A stretch of 64,000 bases of DNA from Coccinella septempunctata (Eukaryota; Arthropoda; Insecta; Coleoptera; Coccinellidae): positions 11,038,501-11,102,500 of the forward strand of contig NC_058191.1 in the NCBI RefSeq assembly GCF_907165205.1, written 5' to 3'. A model generated the notes under the pieces. The model saw only the letters and a list, made by a program, of their open reading frames with translations, did no database searches and was not told the DNA's origin. Below, piece by piece: positions 1 through 14,000 of this stretch. Numbering within the stretch: the first letter of the stretch is position 1; every line of letters starts with the position of its first letter. Both the position numbers and the translations under genes were made by a program.

Positions 1-1342
1 GTCCGAACGATTTTCCACATTTTCATTTTAAGTCGGAAAATCGAGATGTTAAGTTTTCGTTGGACCAAGCTGTATAATGATATGCATATGTAACGTGCTA
101 TATTCCATTAATGGTCAGGTCATTCATTATTCTTGTATTATTCTGATTTTTGTATATTGTAATGAAGAATCATTTTTTCAACAAAAATGTACCCTCATTT
201 TAGAAAAATTATAATTTTATCTCGTCTTAATTTTTGAAAGGGAAATTTTCAGTTTCCAATTGAGGTTTCCGACATCGTTCGGAACTGTAAACATTCCGAA
301 CCGTTTTTATTCCGTTTTCAGTTCTGAAAATCGATGTCGCACCATATAAAACATCCTGAATTGTGAGTCTTTGTTCGCCAGTACCGATAAGCAGAAATTA
401 AGACGTCTTCATCGACGCAAATTTTACCGATTTTCGACATCCGTGAACATCTAGTTTCCAAACCCCCCGGTCGGTATAAAAGCAGATGTCCCTTCGCAGG
501 TCAATCAATTCATTGAATCCGATAAATGCTTCAAGGGTCGATTACGCGAATTCGTGATTTTTACGTTTAAAGGCTTTCAGTGGAGCCGTTCTGTGCAATA
601 TTAGAATAGTAATTTCGTTTTTTTTTTTGAGAGTTTCCTTTTTCATTCGCATTTTTTTTCTTGCTTCGCCGAAATATATTTCTTCTCCGGTGCAAGTGCA
701 CGCCCAGAACCGAACCGTCTAGAGCCTCCACTCTCATCCGTCCTATGCCACATTTTGAGTTCCACCCCTACTGTAAGTACGGGTAGCAGGGTATCTGCTG
801 GTGTGGATACCCGGGGGGTACAGAACGCACTTTGGGGTGGCTGCCCTTCCTTAATTTTTCCTAACTTTCCAGTGTACATCCCTACTGTTACTACGATACT
901 CTGCTGGTGTGGATACCGGGGTGTGCAGAAAGCACCTAGGGGTGAACAGTCGTAGGTCTGTGCCATCTTACTCAAACCCTAACCTTGCTGAGTTCCGATA
1001 GCATTGTCCCTTGAGTGTGAGTCATAGGTTCTGGCAGGTCCGTAAACCCCGTATCGCGTTTGAAATCTGATTCTGATGATTTCATTCTGTCAGCTTCACT
1101 TCGTAAATTCATCACTTTATATTGTTACTTGTATCTGATTCCGACGAAAACCTTTTCAAGTTTGTAAAGTAGACTGTTTCTGTTCAACCCATCATATTGC
1201 GTTGTTCACTTGACGGATTTTGTAATAGTGCCTTTTGTGTTTCCTTTTATGAGTCGACAAATACTGATTGTCGCTAACACCCCAGACACTGCGGAACCTT
1301 GCCTTCGACTCGAAGCTACCTGGATAGGTTTGTTATTTTTCC
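1..1342. repeat. Possible old LTR-like or promoter-bearing repeat in an upstream gol intron
   Basis: No coding exon of the goliath gene is visible here. The stretch holds a TATA-like box (TATAAAAG at 475-482) followed by a moderately GC-rich region unlike the neighbouring intron. At 766-836 and 880-947 there are two diverged direct copies of a unit sharing CCCTACTGT, CTGCTGGTGTGGATACC and a GGGG run. This mix resembles an LTR or another element with its own promoter, but no tRNA primer-binding site, second LTR or target duplication can be seen because the left side is cut by the window. Confidence 0.25.
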
Positions 1343-1347
1343 TTTAA

Positions 1348-1537
1348 GCCCGTTTGTAACAGCCGAGAATTCTCTGGAGAATTCTCTACCAAATTTTGGT
1401 AAGAAAACGGCAGATATTATTTTGTATGCAACTGAACAGAGAATTCTACCGAAAGTGCGTATGTAACGGTAAAGAATTCACGGCGCATGAAATCTCGAGT
1501 AAATTTTCAAGAGAATTCTCGGATGTTGCAAACGGGC
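1348..1537. mobile_element. 190-bp MITE with TTTAA target duplication
   Basis: The ends are inverted: the left end starts GCCCGTTTG and carries CCGAGAATTCTC, and the right end carries GAGAATTCTCGG and finishes CAAACGGGC. Directly outside both ends stands TTTAA (1343-1347 and 1538-1542), as expected of a target-site duplication. There is no coding capacity. The TTTAA duplication is close to the TTAA of piggyBac elements, but the superfamily cannot be fixed from this alone. Confidence 0.75.
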
Positions 1538-1542
1538 TTTAA

Positions 1543-1947
1543 AGAATACTGGCGCTCGAGTACCTGAGGAAAACGACTTTACAATCAATCAAGTAGTTAG
1601 GTATTGTTTTTGTAAAAAAAGGATACTTCTGTGCATGTACAAATCTGTGAGAGTATGAGAATATTGTTTCTCTTAACTCTTCCTCTACACGATGTTCGAA
1701 ATTTCATATTGAAATTGCCAGCGATACCAACCAAAATTCAAATCTTGCTTGCATATTGCTCGATAAATGTATTTCTGAAATATTTTTCAAAGAATAACAT
1801 AGTTTTCCCCTCATATTGATAAACCACTGTAAGGTCTGAATTGCATGTATTTTATGTTTATATTAAGAATCCATGCATATAAGCGATCCACTCTATATCT
1901 AGGTAATATATATTATATGATTTAACAGAAGTGTCTCTTTGTTCTAG
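1543..1947. other. AT-rich intron sequence, nothing recognised
   Basis: Unique-looking AT-rich intron ending in the polypyrimidine tract and acceptor before the first visible goliath exon. No repeat or RNA motif was recognised. Confidence 0.5.
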
Positions 1948-2065
1948 AACGTCGATACTATTCGTCTCGGTCACTTTCATCATCCTGATGATCATCTCTT
2001 TGGCGTGGCTCGTGTTCTACTATGTACAAAGGTTCAGGTACATACACGCCAAAGATAGGTTGTCG
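1948..2065 (+). CDS. gol: gol exon: transmembrane segment
   Basis: The acceptor is TTGTTCTAG and the donor GTAAGT. One base completes a split codon, then 39 codons encode the membrane span and the start of the cytosolic side (RFRYIHAKDRLS). Confidence 0.9.
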
Positions 2066-5000
2066 GTAAGTTGTTTTGATATCGAATTCCAATGGGAGCG
2101 ACGCTATTAATATCCGTTCTTGTTCCAGAGAAAACTCGGAAGTGCCGCTAAGAAGGCGCTCGACAAGATACCGACGAAAAACATCAAACGTGATGATAAG
2201 GTGAGCGAATAAATTTATATTTTCCAACATAAGGTTTTTTAAACAGAAATATGTGGGTTTTATGTACGAATGCTAGCAAACCCGACAGACGTGGTGTTGT
2301 ACAGGGTGGGCAAAATTGGTGATACCTGAATTACAACTTTTTCAACCCAACGAGATAGAATGCATGGCACATTACGGTCGTCTTTTTTCGAGAAACTAAT
2401 AATGCCATCAACTGCATTCCTCTATCTTCTTTTGTTTTCGAGTTATAGGAGGCCAAAATTCAACTTTTAACTTTGATCATTATCACCGTTCCTGTTTAAG
2501 CTAGGATGTTGAAATGATTAATATGCAGACACTTTTTTGATAGCGATCTAGTGGCTAGTACTATGATTTTTTCCAACAGGTATATTTACTGAGCTACAAC
2601 ATCAAGATACAGGGTGTCCCAAAACTAGTGAATCAAATGTCACACCACGATAGAGTAGATCAAATACTATCGAATGACACCAACATTAGTTGAGCGAAAA
2701 TGTACCGTTTCTGAAACAACCTAACCTAAAGTTGCCGATTTTCGAAGTATTTTTTCAATCACAAGGCCAATTTGTGGTTAAGGATAGCTTTTTTCTCCCA
2801 TATTATCACCCCTATAGAGGGGGTTTATTCTGAGTAATAAAAATCATGTAGAAAAAACAATTGATTTTATTTACATTTACTTAGGTTATCGATTAACTGC
2901 TTAAAATAATTCCAATTAGGGGAGATAAAACAATAATCTTAGTTCAATATAATTTAAAATCGATATTCTTTTTCACAAACTGGCCCTGTGATTAAGAAAA
3001 AGAGTTCGAAAATCGGCAACTTCAGGTATTTTAATAAAATTCTGATTATTTTGGAAAGGGTACATTTTCGTTGAACTAATATTGATGTTTGACTCACTAG
3101 TTTTGGGATACCCTGTATGTTTTTCTTTAAGAAAACAGTAGTTTAAAATGACTTAGAAAGACTGAGGGCGATGTATAATATATTTCGGATATTTATATGT
3201 TATAGCTTTTCAACCAGAGATAGACAAAATCTGATACCCCATTCTCGTTCTCTTTTTCTGAGAATTCGAAAAATGGCGATATCGAAATAATTTTATATCT
3301 CCGCTAATACTGATGATAGACCTCTAAAATTGAAATATTATACAGGCACTTTTTACGTAGAAACCAGTGGCGTGCTCGCCTTTAAGCATGATTTTAAATT
3401 ACGAAGCTGTGGCCCAAAGTTATGTTTTTTTAAATGGGAACACTAGATTTCTGTGCAATTTTTTGAAAGCTTACTTTTTAGTGATTTCAAAAATATACAA
3501 CACCAAATGGTTTGTAATAATATAAATAATAGAAAATTGTCAAAAACCTTTTTTCTCATATTTCTATGGTTTCAACTTTTGACGAGACCAGAAAAATAGA
3601 GCTTCCTATATCAAGAGCAGCCTCCTTCCGGCAATGTCAAGGTTTCCATGCTTTTCACCAATTTTCACAAAATTTTACTCTAGATATATGCATATTTCAT
3701 AAATTTTTATAATAATTAAAGGACTAATAGAAGGAGACTATGGTAATGATACGATGCTACATTTTTCTATGCTCATCAAAAGGTGAAACAATAGGAATAT
3801 TGAGATTAAAGGTTTTTGACCATTTTCTCTCTTATATTGATATTATATATTTTTGAAATCAGTAAAAATTAAGCTTTCAAAAAATTGCACAGAAATAGTT
3901 CCCATTAAAAAAAAAATATAAGTTTAGGTCATAGCTTTTTAATTAGATGTCCTGCTAAAAAGGCGAGCACGCCACAGGATTATACGTAAAAAAGTGCCAC
4001 CATAATGTTTCAATTTCTGACCTATATTACCAGTATTAACGGAGATATAAAATTATTTCGATATCGAAAACAAAAACAGTGGACAAAATGATTACTACTC
4101 TTGCTACTTTCTCAGGAAAAAAGAACGAGAATGGGGTATCAGATTTTGTCTATCTCCAATGGTTTGGAAGCTGTTGTGCTAAAACATCGAGATTTACCCT
4201 CCTTGTACATCTGCACATAATATAGAATTCATCATCAACGAAATTTCAAGTTTCGAGTGAAATTCTGATTCATTTGCGAAAAAAAATGAAGTTGTATGTA
4301 TGTTGGTAATGGTCCATTCAATCAGATTTTGAGTTGCTGAATTTAAGTTGGTATTGGCAATAAACACTGACCCATCATAGACCAATTACATATTTTTCTA
4401 TGTATTAACTATTTTGAATTTTGTTCTGTTATTTTTGTTCTTAGTCGAACAAATTTTTGAGTATAATCGTATCAATTTTGAATGCTGCATTTACTGAATT
4501 TAAATATTTCAAATACTTTCCTAGGTTATGATTATATATTTTGGTTCACACAAGTAACTTTTCAGAATTGCAAGAAGCCTGAGAACATACCTACACATTT
4601 TCGAGTTTTTTTGGTCGTTTGCTTCCTTGCCATTCATTTTCTTCTCTTTTTTTTAGGAAGTGGAGGGGGAAGGAGAGTGTTGTGCCGTGTGCATAGAAAG
4701 GTACAAACACAGCGATACCTTGAGGATACTTCCTTGTTCGTAAGTTCCTGTGCTTTTTTTTGTGATAACAAATCTTATCGCCTATCTAGTGGGGAATTAC
4801 TTTAGTAAATGTCAATATTTGCTTGTTTTGTTTTACGCTCGAATTATCAGGCACTCCGCCTGTTTTTCTCATACTACCTTCGCACGCTCAATATCCTTTT
4901 CAAATCTGAACATTGAAAGTTTAATGGCCGTTTTCACCGTTTCATTAAAGATTAAGCTCTCAAAAACGACGTTGAACATTAGAATTTCTATGAAAAAAAA

Positions 5001-8000
5001 GACATTTAGGAAATTAATCTCGTTTAATGAAACGATGCATACGGCCATTATTCATACTCAATATTTCCGCAGACATTTCAATCTTTTTACATTTTATTGC
5101 CTGAAGATCAAAAAATTTCATTCGTTTTTGTAATAAAAACTTTCCACCACTGTTTTTGATGGAACAGTAATTTATAAAAAGTTGTTTTCTTGGTTTTGAC
5201 GAGTCACGTTCATAAATGTGATGAAAGTTTACTCAATTCACGCATGAAAGCTCAACTTATTCCAAAACAAGACTTCAAGTAAGATTTGGAAATTTATTTG
5301 AGTTTGATGAATAATAATAATGATCATCATAATTTGTGCAACTGACCATAAACTTTATTGAAATTTTTGAACAACAAGCAGCCTTACATGAATTTGATGA
5401 TCGGATGGCTCTAATAATTGAATTTAATAGTAAATTATGCAAAACCAATTCATGTTCCATAAATAAAACATTGTTTCGCTGATAAATTTTCACGATATTC
5501 ATCCACTGAAATTGATTAACTATCGAATTGATGTTCCCCATTCTAAACGCCCATGAATATAATCATGACATGTTTTTTATGAACAAAAAATTTCCAGTCA
5601 CGAGTTCCACAAAGACTGCATAGACCCCTGGTTGCTGGAACACCGCACCTGTCCAATGTGCAAGATGGACATCCTCCAACACTACGGATTCGTGGTCAGT
5701 GTTTCACCATATCCGGTTTTAAACTAGCCTGCTAGACGCAAGAGTACTCGCGGTAGCTAATTTATTTTCCCAAAAATCTGTGATATTTTTACCCGCACAA
5801 ACACGTACTGCCTGACCAATTTTAAGTTCACACACGTTAGGTGGAGGTAATTTAACTTTTATTTTATGTTCTTGTCTTTGAGTGTATTTTATTGATTAAC
5901 ATTTTTGCCGCCTACCAGACATAAACAAATGATTTCATACTCACGGCAATTTTGCCCCAGCGATTGAATGTATCGATCGTTTTGTTATACAGAATCCGTT
6001 GATGGAAGTAATGCTGATAAAAAAAGAAATGCTCTTGTTTTTCATATTTCCTATTTGTAATTTTTTTTTTTCAAGTAAGAAGTGATTTCATGACACCAGC
6101 TGCAATGACCTATGTTTAAATTTGAAACTGATTTGATTCGATTTTCACGTTATTTCAAGTTAATAACTTACCTATATTATTCATTCTGCTTCTTGACTGA
6201 ATATAAGCATTGTTCAAAGAACTGTAGAAATTATAATTTTCTCTCTTACATTTCGCTAGTGATAATATGCGAGCATTACTATAGGTCTTGGTATTTAAGT
6301 TCTTATATTCCCAACCCAAACATATTCGAAAAGGTTCAATAAGAGGGATTCTTCAACGTTTGTTTGTTCGTTCGACAAATTAGGGTGTTTTGAATGAGAA
6401 AATCCGTGAACTTTTTATTCCACCTCCATTAAACCTAAAATGAGTATTCTCCATGTATAACTACCGAATCAAATCTAGCATTGAAATCAATAAGTTCATT
6501 AAGTTCTTCCTATACAATCATTGTGTTCACCGTTCATTGATCGTGACTAATGTGGCAATATAAAAACTTGCATAATTATAGTTTTATCAACAACTAACTG
6601 ACTTCTGCCAAGAGCCATTATATCAATTTGCTACAAGAGCTAGCTACAGATAGATGATTACCGAAGGAGAATATCATCCAATCTGTCTAAATATGCTCAT
6701 AATTTCTACACTTTTTCGAATTTTGGAGGATTGAGTAGTGTATTGTTAACCAATCACATTTTTATTAATTCTCTCTCTTGACATTTTGTCAACTATATTT
6801 TTCATCAAATCATTATCGACTATTTCAGATCACATGCATTGAAAGTATTCATTTGGAGTATATGGATAGGTAAAATGTAGCCTTCATCGGTATACGGGGT
6901 GGCTATTGAAAACGGATCAGAAGAGAAAAAATGTTCTGATACATCAATTTTTCTTTCGAGGTGGTCCACTTTTGGAATTAAATTCACAACCAAATCGATT
7001 CAACCCTTAGTTTGAGAATCCCAACAACTTAATTTTGAGAAGAGAAGATGGTTTAAGTAATAACTCATTTGAAAGACCTTTTCATCCTGAGCTCAGCATA
7101 TTTAATTTTTTGTCATTTAATCCATTCGTTGTCTGAATGTAAATATTCACAATAAAATTTTGAACAACACTGGTTTTCCCGTCGAGCATGCTGTGTAAAT
7201 TAGTCGAATGTTAACTCATTCATTCTGTGTTTATGTCTACTGTATGACAGATAACGATTGTTACGAAACCTCCGAAAAAATCAGAGAAAATTGGATTCAT
7301 TCACTCATCATACTTGACTGAATAACTAGTGATGTGAAAAACTTGAAGTGAATATTTCGAAAACAAATGGATGCTGAACTGAGGTTAGAAAGTCCGTTAA
7401 AATGAGGTATCACCTACCCATCTTCCCAAGTCAAAATTTAGGGGATGTCAAAAGTTCATCCCCTCGAATAAAAAATTTTTTCCAAATAAATTAATTCCCT
7501 CTGTTTTTATGATTCCACTGCGTATTTTTGTACGTATACTAATTTCGTGAGCACCGAGTGGAAGAGGTAAGGGGGAAAAATAAGGTGATTTAGAGAGTTG
7601 GGAAATCGATATCTGTGAGCAAACCGCTGCATATAAAGGGTGGAGAAAAATGCCAAACGAAAGACAAATAGCCGTATCGTCTCAGCAAATGATTTAAACC
7701 CACAAGTTAGATCGAAGATAAGAAAAAAGGTTAAGAAATTAGAGATTTTGGACGTTTACCAAACGCAGATGTAAATAAATCTACGTTAGTCGTCAGTTTG
7801 ACAAAATTAACAGAAGTAAGTAAGGTTAGCACCTATCACAGACAGGGGCGGGTAGTACTGATTAAACTGATCGATATCGAAGAGCACTGTTTGTAGTCTC
7901 GTTATTTATGAATGCTGTTTATTATCGTTTTTTAAGGCAAATCGTCCCTAAAAGGTGGATCTCCTGGCCTAATGGTATTTATCTTTATGAATATACTTGT

Positions 8001-11000
8001 ATTATAAAATCATGTTAGTTGAGGCTACAGCAGATTTGACGAAAATGAAAAAAAGGTTTTCTTTTCTACAATTAGTATTCACAAATGGTAGTGAAATTTG
8101 GATGACTCAGGATGTCGCTTAAGTTGGTATACGGACTGTTATCTATCAAGACGATCATTCCTGCGTTGTAATATTTAAAGTCAGTTAGTTGAAAATTCAA
8201 TTATGAGTGAGTTGAGTTATTTTCAACGGCAACCCTAACTTTTTTATTTGGTGATTGATGTTCTTTTTATCAACTCCATTTTATTATGAGCATGAAATGG
8301 AATGGAACTTATTGAATTCGAATTTTTAGTGACCGACGTTTTTGATGTGTTATCAGAAACATGACTTTTCGTACGGTAGTAACTGATGAAAGAATGTAGC
8401 ATTTACAGGATTACTTATTTTAGTATTCGTGCTTTTATTTCAGATATTACAACAACCACCTCTAAGGTGTATGTCATTGACCTCAAAATACATAAAAAGT
8501 CGAATTTCGAATTAAATAAGTTGAATAATTTCACTCCTTCAATTAAGAAAGAGATGATAACCAGCTCCATCAATGACCAAATTATCCACAACAAAAGAGT
8601 ATATCCATTTCCGTCACGAAACTTTCACCTCTCGTGGTGGATAATAAACTTCTTAATTATACTTGAAGAGTTACGTTATTTAACACAACTTCGTTTTACG
8701 TTCTACTTTTTACAACACTCCGTATATTGGAAAACTGAATGATCTTTCAAGACTTAAAAAGACATAAAAAGCACCAACAGATGTTCACCACACATAACAC
8801 ACAATGGTAAAATCTGAATGATTTGTAGAACTTGAGCGTGAGCATAATAATTTAAGGCGAATGTTTCTTATCATTGATATTAATTAAATGAATTCAATTA
8901 CCACAATTCCCAAAACTGATTGCCACAATAATTGTTTAAAATGTCTCCGAATGAACCAACAAATATCGATTGAATCCCTCTGTCGAATATCTTTTCGTAG
9001 TTCAAAAATTCCCAGCAGGATAGGTACTCGTTTTTACTCGAATTGAGCTTTATGTTTTCGGGAAGAATCATTTCAAATTTTGTAGTATGAAACTTTCTGT
9101 TTTCAAATTCGTGAACGATGATCTTTTACTTCTATAAAATTAGAAATGAATTTTCATCAATACAGATTCAATGAAATATACGTAACAATAGAGTGTTGGT
9201 CGTAAATCATTGAAAGCAACTGTTTACTGTAGGTACCTACATTCCTTTTAACTAGATTTCTGTACAATACTAAGTATTCGTTTTATATTGACTAGGGTTT
9301 TGTTTATGGCTCGTAGGCGGAATGTATTTCTTATATGGACTAATCCCTTAACACTGATTGAAAGCTTGGTGGTGAGTAGATAGTAGTCAATTGTGAAGGA
9401 TTAATTTCCGTTTCATTTTTTGTGAGGTAAATTTGATAAAGCGGAAATTCCATATACTTGATAAAAAGCCAGAGATGCATATAATTGTATAAAAAATACA
9501 GGGTAATAATGAAGCATGTAACCGAATGAATACGAAAAGAAAAGGACTTATTTATGACACTTTGCAGGAAAGTATAATGAAGCATAACGCATTTGATGCC
9601 ACCTTTCTATTTATTCTGTACTTTTTTAATTTAAATGAAAGACCCTGCATTTTTGAAGATTAAAGACCTTTTATTTCGAATTCGCACATAGTAAGTTTAG
9701 TGGAAATAATTCGAAAAAATGTGGAATAAATATAGTTCTTTTTAAAGGTATATAACACGGTGAGTCTTTGACACGTGCAAATATTTCACAGTAGATTCTT
9801 GAGGTCAAAAGAAACGGAGATACAGGCTGTTGAAAAACCATAAAAAATGTTATTTTTAGTTCTCTCTCACAAACGGTTTTATCGAATGAAATGAATTACG
9901 AAATATAGTTTTTCACTTATTTTATGAATCTTTTTCGAACACAAGATATTACCCCCGTATTCCAGTTTTATCATTATGACCATTACGTACCATAAGAATA
10001 TCAAAAATTCAAAGAAGCCAACTCTTGAAACTAAGTTGGGCGCTATCTAATGAATATTAGAACGTTTCGTAAAATAAAAGTATTCCCCGTATAATGCGCC
10101 GTTTTCGAGTAATTTGTTCAAAAATACCTGTGAAATTCGAAAAATCGGGTACTTTGATCGAATGCAACTCTTTTAAAAAGATCTACAGATGTGTAGTGTC
10201 ACAGATTTAGCTAGTTATTCTGAAGGTAATTTTGATTCTGGTGGCAGTGCTCATTATGAAAACTTAAAACAGCTATCGTCCAGTTTCATAATCAAATTTA
10301 AAGTCACATTAAGCTTAAAGCTTCCTAAACTGTCATTTTTAGTAGAGTGGAAGGAAGCTTTAAAATTAGAGGACTCACTTCGGGTTTCATAAAGCTTGAT
10401 CAGGAAATCAAAGCTTGATTGACCAACAGACGTCAATTTGTTTTCAATCGATAATTTAGTCATGATCATTCTGAATATCATTCTCGCATCGAATTATGAT
10501 GTTTTTACGTCCATTAAATTATTCTCAATTGCTACTTGTTCAATATATTCAGTAATGAAAAGGTTTCAGTGATTTCGTTTTAGAAATCAAGTAACTGTCA
10601 AATCGTTGATAGCACAATCAAAGTTTTATGAAACCCGCTTTTAGGCGTGATTATGAAATCGACCGTATACATTTTTATCACGACTGAATCGGAAAAAATG
10701 GTTTAGGAAAAAATGGTTTCATTTGACATCAATAATCCACTGTTGAATTATTTTTTCGAGTCATGCAGACTCACTGTCTATTTATATATTTGGTTCCATA
10801 CATACTTCATCCCAACTCTGTTTTCATTGTATCAAATTCGATCTACTTGGCTCCCATAGAAACAGATTAATGAAGGTAAGTTTCTGAGAATCATTCTAGC
10901 AAAAAATAAAATATTTCTCATTTTTCAATCTAATATATAAAATTCTCGTGTCATAGTTTTCGTTACCATACTCCTCCGAAACGGCTTGACCGATTTTGAT

Positions 11001-14000
11001 GAAATTTTTTGTGCTTATCCGGTATCTATGAGAATCGGCCAACATCTATTTTTCATCCCCCTAAATGTTAGGGGTAGTCCACCCCTAAATTTTTTTTTTA
11101 TTTTTTAGACAAAATTTTTAATTTCTATTTTTTTATGATACAACATGGAAATTATTTATATGGCAAAACAACGTTTGCCGGGTCAGCTAGTGTTTACTAG
11201 CTGACCCGGCAAACGTTGTTTTGCCATATAAATAATTTATAAAAGTTCAATGAAGACGAGAGGATCATGAAAACACTGAAGATATTGAGGTTCTTTTCAT
11301 AATTTCAAATGAAGAGGTCATAATGGATGTACAAAATTGGGAATTCACCTCTAAAAACGAGAAGCAAGGGCATAATCATATCTGGCATGATTTTGGAGAA
11401 GAACAAATGACACTTTTCAGGTGACACCCCTGTACAATCCTTAACCATAGAGTGAACCTCTTATTTTGCCCCAATTTTCCAAAGGAGTTGCACTAATTCC
11501 AGGGTTCTTCAGATATCTTTTGTTCGCCTTCCATGTCTCGACGTCTTCCACGTACGTACCCCGTTGACCGTAAACGGAAAGGAGTTGTTTTCGCCGTTCG
11601 AAACAAAGAACAAGAGCCAGCTGGGCTTCCTATAAAGTCGGGCTTCCATAAATAAAACCAAGGCAAAGTTGGTTCGTTAGCTCTTACTCTGCAGTCATAA
11701 CATCACGAAATTGAAATGAAATCAAACGAAAAGTCAGGTACGGTATGCGAATATTAAATCGGTAGTCGGTATTGATATTCGGTACCCGAACGTGTTCATT
11801 CTTGAGACGCTTTGTTCGGTTACGGTTTTAGCTCCATAGTTTTGAATTTCCGACAGATCAAGGGCGATTGGAATACAGTCAATGGACAAAGAGCTGGTTG
11901 TAGATTTCATTTTAATATTTTCTTTTTTTCCTAGTGAGGCACTGTTAAATTGAAAATTCGAATTGATTCTTCATGGCGGTTATACTACAGGCAGAGGCAA
12001 ACTCTGTCCTAGAGGTCATTTGCAACCTCAAATGAGAGCTTAAGAATTTTCTACCTTGTTTCCGAAAACAATTAATTATAAAGCTACCCAACTGATAGCC
12101 AATTGATACTTTTTGAAGCAAAAATGAATTACTAATTTATGAAAAAAAGTGTATAAACTCAAATCATACCAAAATAAGTGGTATATACTACATATGTGGC
12201 ATCCACTTTTTTCTGAGGTATTTATGATGAAATGATTAATTATTTCTTTAGCAAATTATGTTTTTTGCTTACAAATACATAATATGAATCCTGCATATCC
12301 TCGCGACAGTTGACATTACATGACAGGTAATAAGTCATTAAACAGCCAGTTAGGGACATGTTAATAACATGAATAACAGTCGTTGCAAGAAAACTAGAAG
12401 TACATATAAACATTTTCAATGGCTATTTAAAAAGAATGTTCTCATATTTCATACTGATGTTCTGGGCGGAAAGATATTGTTGTGCTGTATACAATGTGAA
12501 CCATATATTCCATTGTGGCAATTTCACCACTGCAGTTGGATCTGCTTCGAATTTGGTCAGAAAGTATTTTTCATCGTTATTATCGTACAGCGTGGTTATC
12601 AACCATGCTGCTTATTCGCTGATTCAAGTAAAGAGTATTAACAAGAGGATTCAGTGGTTATTTCGGCCAGTTGCGTTTCAATGCCCCTGAGGGTTTCCCG
12701 GATAAAATAGGCCAATAGCAAAGACAACCTGGTATACCTGGCCAATAGCGTTTGATTCTAAAGTCTACTTATTTATGAAAAATTGCAATTAAGGAATTTA
12801 TTGCTGAAAAAACCTTAAAAATGTCCCAATACGAATATCCTAGGTTTTTTCCTTTTGGCGGGCTTGTGCATCAGGAGGGAGGGGATAAAATGTGCCCCCT
12901 GAAGGCTGAAGGGGTGTTTTCGATAATATCTCATCCATTCATATCCAATTGTCGATATGAAATATGTGGTGCATTAAATTTTGGGTTACTGGCTTTCAGG
13001 TTTTCGTATTGCGGAATCTTGAAATTTCACCAATTTTTGAGAATGAAGAAAAATATTCGCTTCAACACCAGCTTTTTTCGAATCCAAAAAACCCATAAAA
13101 TGATGAAAGTGAAGTCTAAAAAAGCTACTGACCATACGCATGAAAAAATCGAGTTAATTTATATTTATATTGTAGATTTCCCAATTTTTCATGAATCAGA
13201 ATTATTGTTTTTTGAACCTTATGCGGAAATTCAAATTTAGAAGAGATGCACGTATATTGAAAAGAACGTCTCGACAAGCCTCGAAATATATTCGGTAAGC
13301 TTAGTTGCAAATGACTTAACTGAGTGTATTATTTATTACTCTACTCCTCAATTTTTTTCAATGCGTGTTAGATACCGGTTGGTCTGGGATTGAAAATAAC
13401 GTACAAGTTTATTGTGTGTGAAGAGATTATAAACAGATGGTGATGATCTGACTTTGAAATGAAGTGGACTCCTATCGGTGCGGTAACAAGAAAATTGATG
13501 TAAAAGTTTTGGTTGACTTTTCACATTTTCTACTGCTATGTTTAGTGGTTTGAATTTTTCGACTTTTTTAGATGATTGAATATGGCTTAATCTTGGGGTA
13601 ATTGAGTTTTGAGATTTTTAAATGCCATAGCTGATTTTGCTATTGATGATGATCGAAATTTAATTATTTCCAAATGGTTGACAAACCACAAAGAGACGCT
13701 CTTGTTTTCATTCATTATAGAATATACCTAATGCTCATATTGACATGCTCTTGTTGACTAACTTTTGTCGTGAATATATGGGTAAAATACTTTTTCTTCA
13801 CAAACCTTTTAGGGCTTTCACTCCCAAACTCTGAAACAAAATCAATTAAAAATGAAATCAACGATTTGCTCCTGCGTGAATTCTTGCACTAATTTGTCAG
13901 GAGCAAATTAACTAGAAAAAATTGTTGCCTGACAATGAACTCAAAATAAATAACGTTGAAACTATAATTCTTCGTAACGTTTCGGAGTCTATATCAGACT

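Noticed and set aside
643..975. 110-codon minus-strand frame and 66-codon plus-strand frame
   Set aside because: Both come from the diverged tandem unit at 766-947 and simply repeat its sequence; no coding signal.
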